A DNA stretch of 64,000 nt, from the NCBI GenBank assembly GCA_027924645.1, contig BSBN01000888.1, positions 16,809,001 to 16,873,000 on the forward strand, written 5' to 3'. The translations under genes were made by a program, and so were the position numbers. The notes beneath the pieces are model-generated. The model saw nothing but the letters and a program-made list of their open reading frames with translations. It made no database searches and was not told the origin of the DNA. The DNA is from Cunninghamia lanceolata. Its lineage: Eukaryota; Streptophyta; Pinopsida; Cupressales; Cupressaceae. This document shows, one piece after another, positions 23,890 to 35,890 of this stretch; the stretch's first letter is position 1; the number at the start of each line of letters is the position of its first letter.

Positions 23890-24056
23890 CTAGTATACGT
23901 ATATTTTAAAAAATATATCTAAAGTATGCCAAGAGATATCCTTCTTGAGGTGCCTATTTTTTAATCAATTTACTACAAATAAATGGAAATAGGCACCTCG
24001 AGAAGGATATCTCTCAACGTACTTTAGATATATTTTTTAAAATATAGGTATACTAG
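23890..24056. repeat. Foldback/MITE-like unit, left copy
   Basis: A near palindrome with about 70-bp arms: CTAGTATACGTATATT...at one end and the complement at the other, flanked by TA on both sides. The arms share ATATATCTAAAGTA, GAGATATCCTTCT and GAGGTGCCTATTT; the loop is about 25 bases. The TA flanks and CTAG ends resemble a Tc1/mariner-type MITE (inferred). Confidence 0.8.
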
Positions 24057-24235
24057 TAGCATCTAGAGCGCAAGCATAATTCTAACTATATTATATACCC
24101 TATTAAGAATTATTATTTTATAATATAATATTATAACATAGGTTAGATATATTATTATAAAATATTATATATAATATATATAATAATTACAATTATATAT
24201 TATAATATATCTCTCAGCATATTTTATACTAAACT
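24057..24235. other. AT-rich spacer of the left inverted end
   Basis: Runs of TATAATATAA with no coding content. It is the inverted counterpart of about 54076-54276. Confidence 0.65.
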
Positions 24236-25742
24236 AACCCTAAATGTAAAGGCCTTAACCCTAATTATATTATTTGTTAAGGTTCAGATGAAGGTTAGAT
24301 TTAGAATTATGGTTTTGTTTAGGGATTGGTTTATGATATAAGGCTTATAAATAGGGTTAGATATAGGTTTAGGATTATAAATCAATGCTAAGTGTAATCA
24401 TCTGATTATGGTTAGAATTAGAATTAGGGTTAGATTGAGGGTTATGATTACAATTAGGATTTGGGTTAGGGTTAGAACCAAGGTTAGATTAGAATTAGGG
24501 TTTTGTTTATGAATATAGTTAAGGTCAAGGTTATAACCCTAATTCTAATCATAATTCTAACCCTAATTATAACCCTAGAACCCTAATTGTACCCTTAACC
24601 CTATTTCTACCCTTAGATCTACTTAACCCTAATTCTATCTCTAATCGTAATTGTATTGATAATCTTAATTTTATCTTTAACCCTAACCCTTATTTTTGTT
24701 AATTATATTTGTAACCATTAATCTAATGCTATCCCTAAAAGTAACTGTAACCCTAACCTTAATTGTATCCCTAATACTAACCATAATTCTATGTATAGAT
24801 CTAACCTTGATTCTAACAAAAACATAATTCTAACCCAACCCTAAACCTAACCCTAACATTTAGGCCAATACTAACCCTAATTCTAACCTAAACCCTAATC
24901 CTAACCCTAATTCTAACACTAATTCTAACTCTAACCGTAATTCTAACCATAATTCTTACCGTAATAATAACACTAATTATATTCCTAACCTTAATTCTAA
25001 ACCTAATAATAACCCTAACCCTAATTGTATCCTTAACTTGTAATTCAATCCAAATTGTAATGATAACCCTAACCTTAATCCTGACAATAATGCTAACCTT
25101 AGCGCTAATTGTAACCTAAACCCTAACCCTAACCCTAATTCTAACCATATCCTAACCCTAACCTTAATCTTGATAGTAATGCTAACTCTACCTCTAATTC
25201 TAACCCTAACGATAACCCTAATTCTAACCCTAAGCCTAATTCTATCCCTAAGCCTAAAACTAACCTTATTTGTAATTCTAATTCTAAATTGAACCTAAAC
25301 TCTAACCCTAATTATAGCCCTAACCTCTAATTTAAATCAAAATTGTAACTATAACCCTAACCCTAACATTAATCCTAATAATAATTCTAACCCTAACCCT
25401 AATTTTACCCCTAGATCTACTTAACCCTAATTCTATTCATAATTCTAACCCTCACCATAAACTTGACTCTAACACTGATTTGATTCATAATTCTAACCCT
25501 AATTCTATTCATAAATTTAATTCTAACACTAATTTAAACCCTAACCCTAACCCTAATTGTAGCCCTAACCTCTAATTTAAAATGAAGTTTTAACTATAAC
25601 CCTAACCCTAATGTTAATCTTGATAGTAATTCTAACCCTAACCCTAATTCTACCCCTAGATCTACTTAACCTTAATTATATTCATAATTCTAACCCTAAT
25701 TCTATTCATAATTCTAACCCTCAACATAAACTTGATTCTAAC
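24236..25742. repeat. Degenerate telomere-like array, left block
   Basis: Variants of TTAGGG: TTAGGG on the plus strand at 24270-24530, then CCCTAA on the plus strand to the end. The bulk is a mix of AACCCTAACCCTAA and AATTCTAACCC. From about 25160 there is a longer period of about 245 bp, marked by CCCCTAGATCTACTTAACC at 25408 and 25652 and by AATTGTAGCCCTAACCTCTA at about 25312 and 25553. The array is cut at 25746 by a transposon and resumes at 42176 in register. Confidence 0.88.
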
Positions 25743-25746
25743 ATTG
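25743..25746. other. Target-site duplication, left copy (ATTG)
   Basis: ATTG directly precedes the left terminal inverted repeat; the same four bases follow the right one at 42176-42179. Joining the two flanks with one ATTG gives GATTCTAACATTGATTTG, matching the array unit GATTCTAACACTGATTTG at 42416 to within one base. Confidence 0.85.
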
Positions 25747-25794
25747 GGGTAAGTGCAAGAAGATGGGGGCCAAAAAGGGGTCTTAAGTGGCCAC
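25747..25794 (+). repeat. Left terminal inverted repeat
   Basis: It begins GGGTAAGTGCAAGAAGATGG and ends GTGGCCAC. Against the right TIR it has one substitution in the first 18 bases, a G-run length change, and an extra 9 bases (GGGTCTTAA-like) before GTGGCCAC. Confidence 0.88.
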
Positions 25795-26009
25795 TTTTTT
25801 TTTGAAATCAAGAAATACTGGCCTTGAATGAGAAATTGAGCATAGTTACACTCAAAATTTTGAGATGCAACCAACACAATGTTCATAGTACTCTGAGTCT
25901 ACTTTCTAAACTACTATTTTTTTTAAAATGGCATAGATTAAGGGGTTCAAAAGAGGGAGCCACATAAATTGGTGTTGTTTCTGTCAAAAAAACATAACAT
26001 AGCATGTTT

Positions 26010-26021
26010 TGTGGCTCCCTC
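26010..26021. repeat. Arm of a short inverted repeat (partner 25953-25964)
   Basis: GAGGGAGCCACA at 25953-25964 and its exact complement TGTGGCTCCCTC at 26010-26021, with a 45-base loop, lie 200-275 bp inside the left end of the transposon. Confidence 0.7.
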
Positions 26022-26620
26022 AAAAGGTCAACTTTTTTTTTGGTATTTTAAAAATCACTTTAGTGAGAAATTAGCTAATAGCATGTAGTTTATGCCTGAT
26101 TTTTCTGATAATTTTTTGATGAATATTTGATTTTTTACTAATTTTCAAAGTGGACACATCCTAAAAAATAGAATTTTGGCCGTGCTACCCCTATAAATTT
26201 TGAAAACTAATTGAAAATCATTTTTTTCTTTTTTTAATATTTGTAGAATGGAATCTAGTTTCTAAATATATAATTTTTTTGAAATTTCAATGAATAGTTA
26301 ATTTACAATGAAAAAAAGACCAAACAGTGGTTTTTTTCCCAAAAACGGACACACAAACAAAAGAAATTAAAGATGAAAGGCTTAACATTGTTAAAATGTG
26401 AAAAATATCACATCGTCAAATAGCTAAGAGAAAGCCTAACATTGCCCAAGTGTTCGATTTGTTCGACCTTGAAACACATGCAAATCTAAGGGTTAGCACA
26501 AATGAAATTATGTGAAATCTTGAAGAATATGGAAAAACACGTATGTGGCTGTTCAAAAGGCACTCCAAGCCTTTGGGTTGGAAATCCAAAGCAAATCCCA
26601 AGCCCAGGGCTTGGGATTCC

Positions 26621-26676
26621 CAAAGAAAAACATAACACGAGTGTGTTATAATGCACTCGCATTATGTTTTGCTTTG
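26621..26676. promoter_or_regulatory. GC-rich palindrome 1 (56 bp) of the transposon
   Basis: An imperfect palindrome centred on TTATAA with arms of the form GCACTCGCATTATGTTTTGC. It belongs to the same motif family as 26723-26756, 31221-31278, 41995-42012 and 42094-42113. A smaller palindrome, TCCCAAGCCCAGGGCTTGGGA, lies just before it (26597-26617). Function is inferred: candidate transposase-binding or regulatory site. Confidence 0.6.
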
Positions 26677-26722
26677 CATTTTTCCTTTTCCGCAAAAGTT
26701 TGTGTTGTTTGTCATGTTTGAA

Positions 26723-26756
26723 ATAATGCAAGCACATTATAACGTGCTTGCGTTAT
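26723..26756. promoter_or_regulatory. GC-rich palindrome 2 (34 bp)
   Basis: Arms AATGCAAGCACATTAT and AACGTGCTTGCGTT around a TTATAA centre, with only transition-type differences between the arms. Confidence 0.6.
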
Positions 26757-26795
26757 GTTCCCCTTAAATTTTTTTATGTTCAATGATATTAATCA

Positions 26796-26842
26796 TGTAT
26801 GTATGTATGTATGCCTATATGCCTATATGTATGTATGTATAG
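26796..26842. repeat. ATGT microsatellite
   Basis: Tandem ATGT/GTAT units interrupted by GCCTATAT, directly before the first G-rich block. Confidence 0.8.
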
Positions 26843-26844
26843 TG

Positions 26845-27135
26845 TTAAGGGTAGAGGAGGGTAGAGATGGGAGTGACCCAGATAGGGGAGGAGAGGGGTG
26901 GATAAGGATTGAGTGATTAAGGTTTAACGTTGAGGGTTGAGAGTTTAGGGATAGGATTTAGAGTTTAGGGATAAGGGATTAGAGTTTAGGACCTTGAGGG
27001 ATTAGGGTTTACGGTTGAGGCTTTAGGGATAGCGTTTAGGGTTAAGGGTCGAGGGATTAGGGTTAAGGTAGAGTGTTGAGGGTAGAGGGATTAGGGATAG
27101 GGTTTAGGGTTGAGGGATTAGGGTTTAAGGTATAG
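26845..27135. repeat. TTTAGGG-like array, first block
   Basis: Permuted GGGTTTAGGG, GGGATTAGGG and GGGTTGAGGG words on the plus strand. A non-repeat stretch at 27136-27515, with no recognisable gene, separates it from the main block. Confidence 0.85.
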
Positions 27136-27515
27136 TTTAGTAGTTCTTGTGGATAGAGCTAGTAAACAATGGGAGATTATGTGCCTGTTTCATAACAATA
27201 TACCTCCCCTAAGTGTGGGGTGGACAGCAAGAAACATAGATGTACCCCAATGCAAATCTTTTCTCATAATGATCATCCTTCTGATTTCAACTGTTAATTA
27301 CTCACTGTGGATGTACCATACGCAAAGCTTTTCTCATAGTGTGTACACCTATTGGCATAATGAACCCTAGATGGGCGAGAAAAACATGCCATATAACATT
27401 ACTAAAATTAAAAAAGTTCATAGCCATTTTTCTGACATATTCTTGCAACTCAAATATCTTTAAGAGAAGAGTGTAAAAAATGATGGGTTTAACAACCTAA
27501 CATAAGGCAAAGCAG

Positions 27516-30500
27516 TTTTGTTGGGTTTAGGGATAGGGTTTAGGGTTGAGGGATTATGGTTTAAGGTATAGTGTTGAGGGTTTAGGGTTGAGGGATTAGC
27601 ATTTAGGGTTGAGGGATTAGGGTTTAGGGTTGACGGATTAGGGTTTAGGTTTGACAGATTAGGGTTTAATGTTGAGAGTTGAGGGTTGAGGGTTTAGGGA
27701 TAGGGTTGTTGGTCAAGGGATTAGGGTTAAAGTAGAGTGTTGAGGGTAGAGGGATTAGGGATAGGGTTTAGGGTTAAAGGTTTAATGATTGAGGGTTGAG
27801 GCTTTAGAGCTGAGGGTTAAGGGATTGGGGTTTAAAATATAATGTTGAGCATTGAGGGTTTATGGATAGGTTTTATGGTTTAATTTTTAAGGGTTAAGGG
27901 TTGAGGGATAGGGTATAGGGTTTAGGGATAACAGATTAGGGTTTAAGGTATAGTGTCGAGGGTTGAGGGTTTAGGAATAGGGATTACGTTTAGGGTTTAG
28001 GGATGAGGGATTAGGGTTGAGGGTTGAGGGTTGAGGGATTAGGGTTTAAGGTATAGTGTCAAGGGTTGAGGGTTTATTGATAGTGTTTAGGGTTGAGGGT
28101 TGAGGGATTAGGTTTTAGGGTTGATGGATTAGGGTTTAAGGTATAGTGTTGAGGGTTGAGGGTTTAGGGAAAGGGTTTAGGGTTGATGGATTAGGGTTTA
28201 GGGTTGACGGATTAGCGTTTAATGTCGAGGTTACGGTTAGAGTGTCGAGGGTAGAGGGATTAGGGATAGGGTTTAGGGTTCAAGGTTTAAGGATGGAGGG
28301 TTGAGGCTTTAGGGATGAGGGTTTAAGGATTAAGATATAGTGTCAAGTGTTGAGGGTGTAGGGATAGGGTTTAAGTTTTAAGGGTTAAGGGTTGATGGTT
28401 TAGGGATAGGGTTTAGGTTTGAGGGATTAGGGTTTAGGGTTGATGAATTAGGGTTTAATGTTGAGATTTGAGGGTTGAGGGTTGAGGGATAGGGTTAATG
28501 GTCAAGGGATTAGGGTTAAATAAGAGTGTCGAAGGTAGCGGGATTAGGGATAGGGTTTAGGGTTCAAGGTTTAAGGATTTAGGGTTGAGGCTTTAGGGAT
28601 AAGGGTTCAGGGATTAGGGTCTAAGATATAAGGGTTGAGGGATTAGGATTGAGGGTCGAGGGATTAGAGTTAAGGGTTGAGGGATAGGGTTGAGGGTCAA
28701 GGGATTAGGGTTAAAGTAGAGTTGTGAGGGTATAAGGATTAGGGATAGGGTTCGAGGGTTTATGGATAAGGGATTAGGGTTTAAGGTATAGTATCGAGTC
28801 TATTGAGGGTTTAGGAATAAGGATAGCATTTAGGGTTTAGGGATGAGGGATTAGAGTTGAGGGATGACAGATTAGGGTTGAGGGTTGAGGGATTAGGGTT
28901 TAGGGATAAGGTTTAGGGTTGAGGGTTGAGGGATTAGGGTTTAAGGTATAGTGTTGAGGGTTTAGGGATAGGGTTTAGGGTTGAGGGATTAGAGTGAAGG
29001 GTTGAGGGATTAGGATTTGATGTTGAGGGTTGAGGCTTTAGGGTTTTGGGCTTTGGGATAGGGTTGAGGGTCGAGGGATCAGAGTTAAGGGTTGAGGGAT
29101 TAGGGTTTGACGTTGAGGGTTAAGGGTTGAGGTTCGAGGGTCAAGGGTTTAGGGATAGGGTTGAGGGTTGAGGGATTAGGGTTAAAGTAGAGTGTGGAGG
29201 GTATAAAGATTAGGGATAAGGTTGGAGGGTTTAGGAATAAGGGATTAGGGTTTAAGGTATAGTATCAAGTCTGTTGAGGGTTTAGGAATAGGGATAGCAT
29301 TTAGGGTTTAGGGATGAGGGATTAGAGTTGAGAGATGACGGATTAGGGTTGAGGGATTAGGGTTTAGTTATAATGTTTAGGGTTGAGGGTTGAGGGATTA
29401 GGGTTTGATGTTGAGGGTTGAGGGTTGAGGCTCGAGGGTCAAGGGTTTAGGGATAGAGTTGAGGGTCAAGGGATTAGGGTTAAAGTAGAGTGTGGAGGGT
29501 ATAAGGATTAGGGATAGGGTTGGAGGGTTTAGGGATAAGAGATTAGGGTTTAAGGTATAGTATCGAGTCTATTGAGGGTTTAGGAATAGGGATAGAATTT
29601 AGGGTTTAGGGACGAGGGATTAGAGTTGAGAGATGATGGATTAGGATTAAAGGTTGAGGAATTAGGGTTTAGGGATAAGGTTTAGGGTTGAGGGTTGAGG
29701 GATTAGGGTTGAGGGATTAGGATTTGATGTCGAGGATTGAGGCTTTAGGGTTTAGGGTTTAGGGTTTAGGGGTATGGTTGAGGGTCGAGGGATCAAAGTT
29801 AAGGGTTGAGGGATTAGGGTTTGACGTTGAGGGTTGAGGGTTTAGGTTCGAGGGTCAAGGGTTTAGGGATAGGGTTGAGGGATAGGGGTAAGGGTCAAGG
29901 GATTAGGGTTAAAGTAGAGTGTGGAGGGTATAAGGATTAGGGATAGGGTTGGAGGGTTTAGGGATAAGGGATTAGGGTTTAAGGTATAGTATCGAGTCTG
30001 TTGAGGGTTTAGGAATAGGGATAGCATTTAGGGTTTAGGGATGAGGGATGAGAGTTGAGGGATGACGGATTAGGGTTGAGGCTTGAGGAATTAGGGTTTA
30101 GGGATAAGGTTTAGGGTTGAGGGTTGAGGGATTAGGGTTTAAGGTATAGTGTTGAGGGTTTACGGATAGTGTTTAGGGTTGAGGGATTAGGAATTGACGT
30201 CAAGGGTTGAGGCTTTATGGTTTAGGGTTTAGGGATAGGGTTGAGGGTCGAGTGATCAGAGTTAAGGGTTGAGGGATTAGGGTTTGATGTTGAGGGTTGA
30301 GGGTTGATGTTTGAGGTTTGAGGGTTTAGGGATAGGGTTGAGGGTCAAGGGATTAGGGTTAAAGTAGAGTGTGGAGGGTATAAGGATTAGGGATAGGGTT
30401 GGAGGGTTTAGGGATAAGGGATTAGGGTTTAAGGTATAGTATCGAGTCTATTGAGGGTTTAGGAATATGGATAGCATTTAGGGTTTAGGGATGAGGGATT

Positions 30501-31137
30501 AGAGTTGAGGAATGACAGATTAGGGTTGAGGGTTGAGGAATTAGGGTTTAGGGATAAGGTTTAGGGTTGAGGGTTGAGGGATTAGGGTTTAAGGTATAGT
30601 GTTGAGGGTTTATGGATAGGGTTTAGGGTTGAGGGATTAGAGTGAAGGGTTGAGGGATTAGGATTTGACGTTGAGGGTTGAGGCTTTAGGGTTTAGGGTT
30701 TAGGGATAGGGTTGAGGGTCGAGGGATCAGAGTTAAGGGTTGAGATATTAGGGTTTGATGTTGAGGGTTAAGGGTTGAGGTTTTAGGGTCAAGGGTTTAG
30801 GGATAGGGTTGAGGATCAAGGGATTAGGGTTAAAGTAGAGTGTGGAGCGTATAAGGATTAGGGATAGGGTTAGAGGGTTTAGGGATAAGGGATTAGGGTT
30901 TAAGGTATAGTATCAAGTCTGTTGAGGGTTTAGGAATAGGGATAGCATTTAGGGTAGGGATGAGGGATTATAGTTGAGGGATGACAGATTAAGGTTGAGG
31001 GTTGAGGATTTAGGGATAAGGCTTAGGGTTGAGGGATTAGGGTTTAAGGTATAGTGTTGAGGGTTTAGGGATAGGGTTTAGGGTTGAGGGATTAGAGTGA
31101 AGGGTTGAGGGATTAGGATTTGATGTTGAGGGTTGAG
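27516..31137. repeat. TTTAGGG-like array with a 430-470 bp higher-order period
   Basis: 3.6 kb of G-rich degenerate plant-telomere-type repeats, with heptamer-like spacing (TTTAGGG, TTGAGGG, ATTAGGG). The anchor GTTAAAGTAGAGT recurs at 28710, 29181, 29479, 29908, 30358 and 30829, spacings 471, 298, 429, 450 and 471. The array is inside the DNA transposon. Its word usage (TTGAGGG rich) differs from the host array (TTAGGG, AATTCTAACCC), so it is not part of the interrupted array. Confidence 0.88.
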
Positions 31138-31220
31138 GCTTGGAAGTGTCAGTTGATGAAGCACAGGATGTGGTCATCCCTTCTTGTGTTAAGGAAGATA
31201 ATGCATTGGATGTGATCAAT

Positions 31221-31278
31221 CTATAGCAGGACAAAATGCCATCGCGTTATAACGCGCTCGCGTTTTGTCTTGCTATAG
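31221..31278. promoter_or_regulatory. GC-rich palindrome 3 (58 bp) upstream of the transposase gene
   Basis: CTATAGCAGGACAAAATG at one end and its near complement ending in TTTTGTCTTGCTATAG at the other, centred on GCGTTATAACGC. It lies at the end of the G-rich array and about 790 bp ahead of the transposase start, so it may be a control or binding site (inferred). Confidence 0.62.
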
Positions 31279-32067
31279 AAACGGTAAAAAAGTGTTGACC
31301 CACATGATCCAGGCCCACATGCTTTGTTTTCATACTGATTTTATGCGTGCTCTGACAAAAAAGAAGTGCTTTCATGTTGTTGGGAAGTTCACATGCACAT
31401 TTGACACATTCTACCACCTTTGCATGAACTTTCCACCACCTTTTCTGCTTTGCCAACTTGAGAAGGAGGAAATAACATAGTTTTCACACCAAGTTTGATA
31501 TATATCTATTTAGGTTTTAATTTTTGTAGTGTTACAATGTTAATTGTGATTCAATTTTAAGAATTTATCATTATAGATTGGTTAATAGTATTGTTGTTAG
31601 TAATTATATTTGAGTGTTATTCAATTTAACATTGAAAAGGAAGCAAGTGGTGAAAAACTCAAATTGTTGAGGAGTTTGATGCAAGAAGAAAAAAACACTA
31701 CATAATTGGGTACTCTCTCCATTCGAATCTTCATTTTTTAGGCATGTCAAGTCTTTACATGCATGTTCTTTACATTTTTGTTAATTCTATTTGAATTACT
31801 TTATCATGTTTTATCATACATGTTTAAAATATACACATTCCCAATCAAGAAAGCAGCCTACAATCTCACATGATGCCATATATATTTTCTACACTTGATC
31901 TCTTTAATAATTATGTGTAATAAATAGACCTTAACATACCATGATGTCAAACTATACAAGAATAAATCCTTACAACATAATAAAAATGCAATCCCACTAT
32001 TATCTTGTATTCATTTCTTAGAAAGTAATATTGGTCTCTTTATCATGCTACAGACAAATTCTCCATC

Positions 32068-35000
32068 ATGCCAAGGAAACGATCAAGAATTAAACCAACA
32101 CAGGAAGAGATAGAAGCTAAGAATGCAAAGAAAGTAGTGGCTATGAGGGAACTTTGTGAGAAGAGGAAATTGGACATGATAAATGAAGACATCCCAATTG
32201 AAGAGGAACCACAACCATCACAAAGAGAATGAATGCAAAAACTTTGTGCTACGAGAGATTTGAATACCATAGTTGGAGACATGTCCTCTACCGCAAGTCA
32301 ACATGTAGGGACACCATCTACCACATCTCAAGTTGAGAGTACATCATCACTCACATGTGATGAAGGAGGTATGCCATCATTCCCACCTCAACCTCAAGGT
32401 ATGTCATCTATTCCATCTTCGATCAAAGGTATGCCATCTAGCCCATCTCATTTAAATATTGATGAAATTCCTAATGTTGAGATGAATTTACCTAACTTAA
32501 CACCACCTAGAATTTTGCATAGAAAGCTAAAGTATTTGATTGATATTGATGAGAATATTTTGCAGCCAATGGAAGGTAAGATTCCAAAACACACTTGTAA
32601 AAGATATGCTCATAAGATTTAGAGATTGTTCTTTGAAAAGTTAAATGAGACTGCAAGATGTCAACTATTCATTGAAATGATATGAAGTATAAAGTATAGG
32701 TCCATCATGAAGATTCTTGGGTTGGGAACATCAGAGGCTTCAAGTGAAAAATCTATTGTCAAGAATCTAATGAGTGCGTATGAGAGTGTGGGTAACACCT
32801 CACGCACAAAATATAGTAATGCAACACGACGTGTGATTACATCGACTATAGTAAGTAGTCAAACGATGAAAGCTCATCTCATTAGAAAGACGAGTCAAGA
32901 ATTGAGAATTAATAAGAAAACTTTATCAAGATTTATTGGAAGAAACCAAAGAATTAAGGACACTAATGCCAATGAATTATGGGCGTTCTCGGGGGAACTA
33001 CCACAAAAAGATAAACCAATTGTTGAAGCATTGAGATCACTAATTGAATACTTTTGGAAGAATTACATAAGGGTATATCCAAATAAAAAGGATGTGGTAA
33101 GAAGGAGAATTGGTAGTCAGAACCATGAGCCACATCCAAAGCATTTTTTGGATGAGACTCAAACACAGTTTTATGGTAAATTTCTAGAGAAGTATCCTCA
33201 AATTAAAATTTGTCAAAGATATTTTGAAATGCTAAAACCTTTCTATGTCAAGATAAATCACACACGCACTACTTGTTGTAGATATATTGAATTTTCTAAC
33301 CATTTTCATGCTTATAGGTCTATATGTTTAGATATGCATACTAATATTGATTTGCATGGTTGTGCCATATGTGCCCCACCAACATCTTCAAGAGACTTCA
33401 TATCAAGAATGTTATGTGAAAGAAAGAAAGGTCAAATATTCTACAAGAAAATTATGCTTGGATGGCACATGTCATCATTGCAGTGGCTTGCAACATTTGC
33501 CAATATGTGAACATATGGAAAGAACACATGCAGTTGGAAATGAACTAGTAGAGTTTGGCAAGTATAAAATAGTCGCATACAATACAAAAGATGGTAAAGA
33601 AGCAAACAGGTGTGAATTGGTTATTGAAAAGATTCCAGTGTATCAGTTTATGCCTATATTTTGTAATAGCATAGTGTATGAGTATGCAAGACATGCCCAT
33701 AGAGCTCGATGGTTGGACTTGCATATCAAGTTATGCAAGGACACATTTCTAGTTGGTAGCATTGTTTCAGTCATCAACTTTGCAGAGAACTACAGTCTAC
33801 AGCCATAGTGTGAGGTGCAATCACAATATTACAACTCCACGTAGGTTTCTATATTTGTGCACATCGCATTCATTCATGCAAATGATAGTATAGAGGATGA
33901 CAAAAAGATCATAAGGGAGTATAATTTCTATATTAGTGATGATCACACGCATTCTACGGAGTTTGTGCAAGGTTGCTTTCAGGTGTTCTACAATGATTTG
34001 GCTAGAAGGGGTAGCATATCGTTCAGTTAGCATATCATATGGTCAAATAACTATGCGTCATAGTTCAAGAACTTGTAGAATTTCTATTGGCTGAGTAGGA
34101 GGCATAATTTTACAAGTGTTCAGCATATGTGGAACTTTTGTGAGGCCGGGCATGGAAAGGGGGAGCATGATGGTGCATGAGCATGTATCAAAAGAGCCAT
34201 AGCACGAGAAGAGTTAAAGTATAAAGACAATGCAAAGTTGATAGATGCAAAATCGATTGGCAAGTGGTGTAATGCTTCCATGGGTCCAGGTAATGAAGGT
34301 AAGTCTTTAGTTCATAGATTTTTTAGTTGATAGATGATACTAACATTGCACCATATGAGGACTGTTGTACATTGACAGGATCAAATGAGTTGCACTCTTT
34401 CAGAAGCTCAATTGCAGGTTCATGGAGTATCCATATGTGAAAGATGTCATGCTTTTGTTCTTCCTATACAATTCAAGTCTGGGATGAGTGCGAGTCAAAG
34501 TAATGGGTTGACGAATGGCAGTTAAGTTATCTTAGCCCACTTGACACGTATCGACCCCCGATGGCACTGGAACTAACACAGATGGAATCATTAGTTGACT
34601 TTGACCGCATATCAGATTTAGTTCAACCAGGTAATATAGGGCACATATATGCATCTAATTTCATCTAGTTCAACCAGGTAATGTCATCTTACTTTGTAGT
34701 GTTTTTATAATTTTGACTAATTTTATCTAATTTGCTACACATATCAATGTAGGGCACGTATATGCAGTTATTGCAGATGAAGATAATGAAGAGGGAACAT
34801 ATTATTACTTATGTCATTGTGTTGACGCCAAAAAGAAATTGGAGGCCCATATTAGAGATGGAGAAAATATCAAATACCCTACAGGCTCAGTGGTTATTAC
34901 TGGAACATGGCTTAGAAGGTACCCACATAAGAGTGTTAATATCTGGTTATTTCAAGACTTTGACACGCATCGGAAGATTGTTCATTACTCGAACCTTGTT

Positions 35001-35138
35001 GTGGCATCCAATGTTCATTTGATAAAGTATCGGGGTAGACCTTTGAACAAAATCTTGTGGAAGATGCGTGAGTCTGACCATGAAGCAATACTTAACACAA
35101 TAAAGAGTAGAGTAGACCCAGATGGTTCACTGGATTAA
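32068..35138 (+). pseudogene. Transposase of the 16.4-kb element, three exons, inactivated
   Basis: Exons 32068-34298, 34379-34630 and 34753-35138; introns 34299-34378 and 34631-34752 have GT-AG ends (GTAAGT, GACAG; GTAATA, ATGTAG) and matching phase 1. The start reads MPRKRSRIKPTQEEIEAKN, basic. Domains: a Ser/Pro-rich low-complexity region, a helical DNA-binding-like part (AYESVGNTSRTKYSNATRRV, LRINKKTLSRFIG), a block HPKHFLDETQTQFYGKFL, a Cys/His cluster CLDGTCHHCSGLQHLPICEH, then HRARWLDLHIKL. The catalytic-type blocks are INFAENYSLQP, IIWSNNYAS, and CEAGHGKGEHDGA. In the family the first and second are usually D-F-A-E-N-Y and W-S-D-N; both Asp are Asn here. Eleven in-frame stops and one frameshift near 33440 kill it. 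Exon 2 has WDECESK, stop, WVDEWQLSYLSPLDTYRPP. The family call is from pattern memory. Confidence 0.82.
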
Positions 35139-35890
35139 TTTGTAAGTATTCACATTGATTTTGTAAAGTCATGTTACATTGAGTTGTAAGTATGCACATT
35201 AATTTGTAAGGTTTGTCTTTCTTTTATTTCCTCCTGCATTTTTACACATATACACATTTTTACATCATCATGTTATGCATTTTTGGTGTCCTGCTCCTGA
35301 CGCAACCAAACTCATAACTCACCCTCCTTCCTCTAGACACCATTTGATGATCTCTCCAACACTCTGGATCTAGGGTGCCCAATCATGATGATGACCTATA
35401 TACCATTCTCCCAAGGCACTCATAATGAAGAAAAGAAGACCAAGGGTGCCCAAGCTTAATAGACTTATTTCTTTCAATTTTGATGATCCAAACTCTTCCA
35501 AAACAACATCCACTTTCATGCGTTTAGATCTTCCTTCACATACAGGGCGCCAAATCAAGTTGAAAAATCTACATAAGGGTGCCAAAATGGATGAAAGGAA
35601 ACATGAAATTTGCCTTAGGACTCCATGCTAAGGTTTGAGCTATTAAAGTCTCTTGATATTAGGCGCTCATGATGATAAAACTTAGAGTTTTTTCCTTTCC
35701 TAAGCGCTCATCTAAGATGTTTGAATGATAAGGAGTGCCTAGACCTCTATAATGTACATTGGGTGCCAAAATCAAGGTGATTTTAAGTCACTTTGAGTCA
35801 TTTGGGGTCAGTTTGAGTCTTTGAGTCATGTTGAAAAAAAGGTGTCAATGTTGTCAAGTTGCACAAAGCAACTTTTGTATTTTTGGTGTC
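35139..35890. other. Transposase 3' flank
   Basis: No gene. Contains several TAGGCGCTCA-type words, and a first partial copy of the 358-bp repeat start at 35281-35320 (TTTTGGTGTCCTGCTCCTGA) that recurs at 35881. Confidence 0.55.

Noticed and set aside
26597..26756. Palindromes as tRNA or riboswitch structures
   Set aside because: No cloverleaf or conserved RNA motif; their distribution fits DNA sites better.
27149..27370. 73-residue frame in the gap of the G-rich array
   Set aside because: No recognisable motif and a single short frame with no splice signals.
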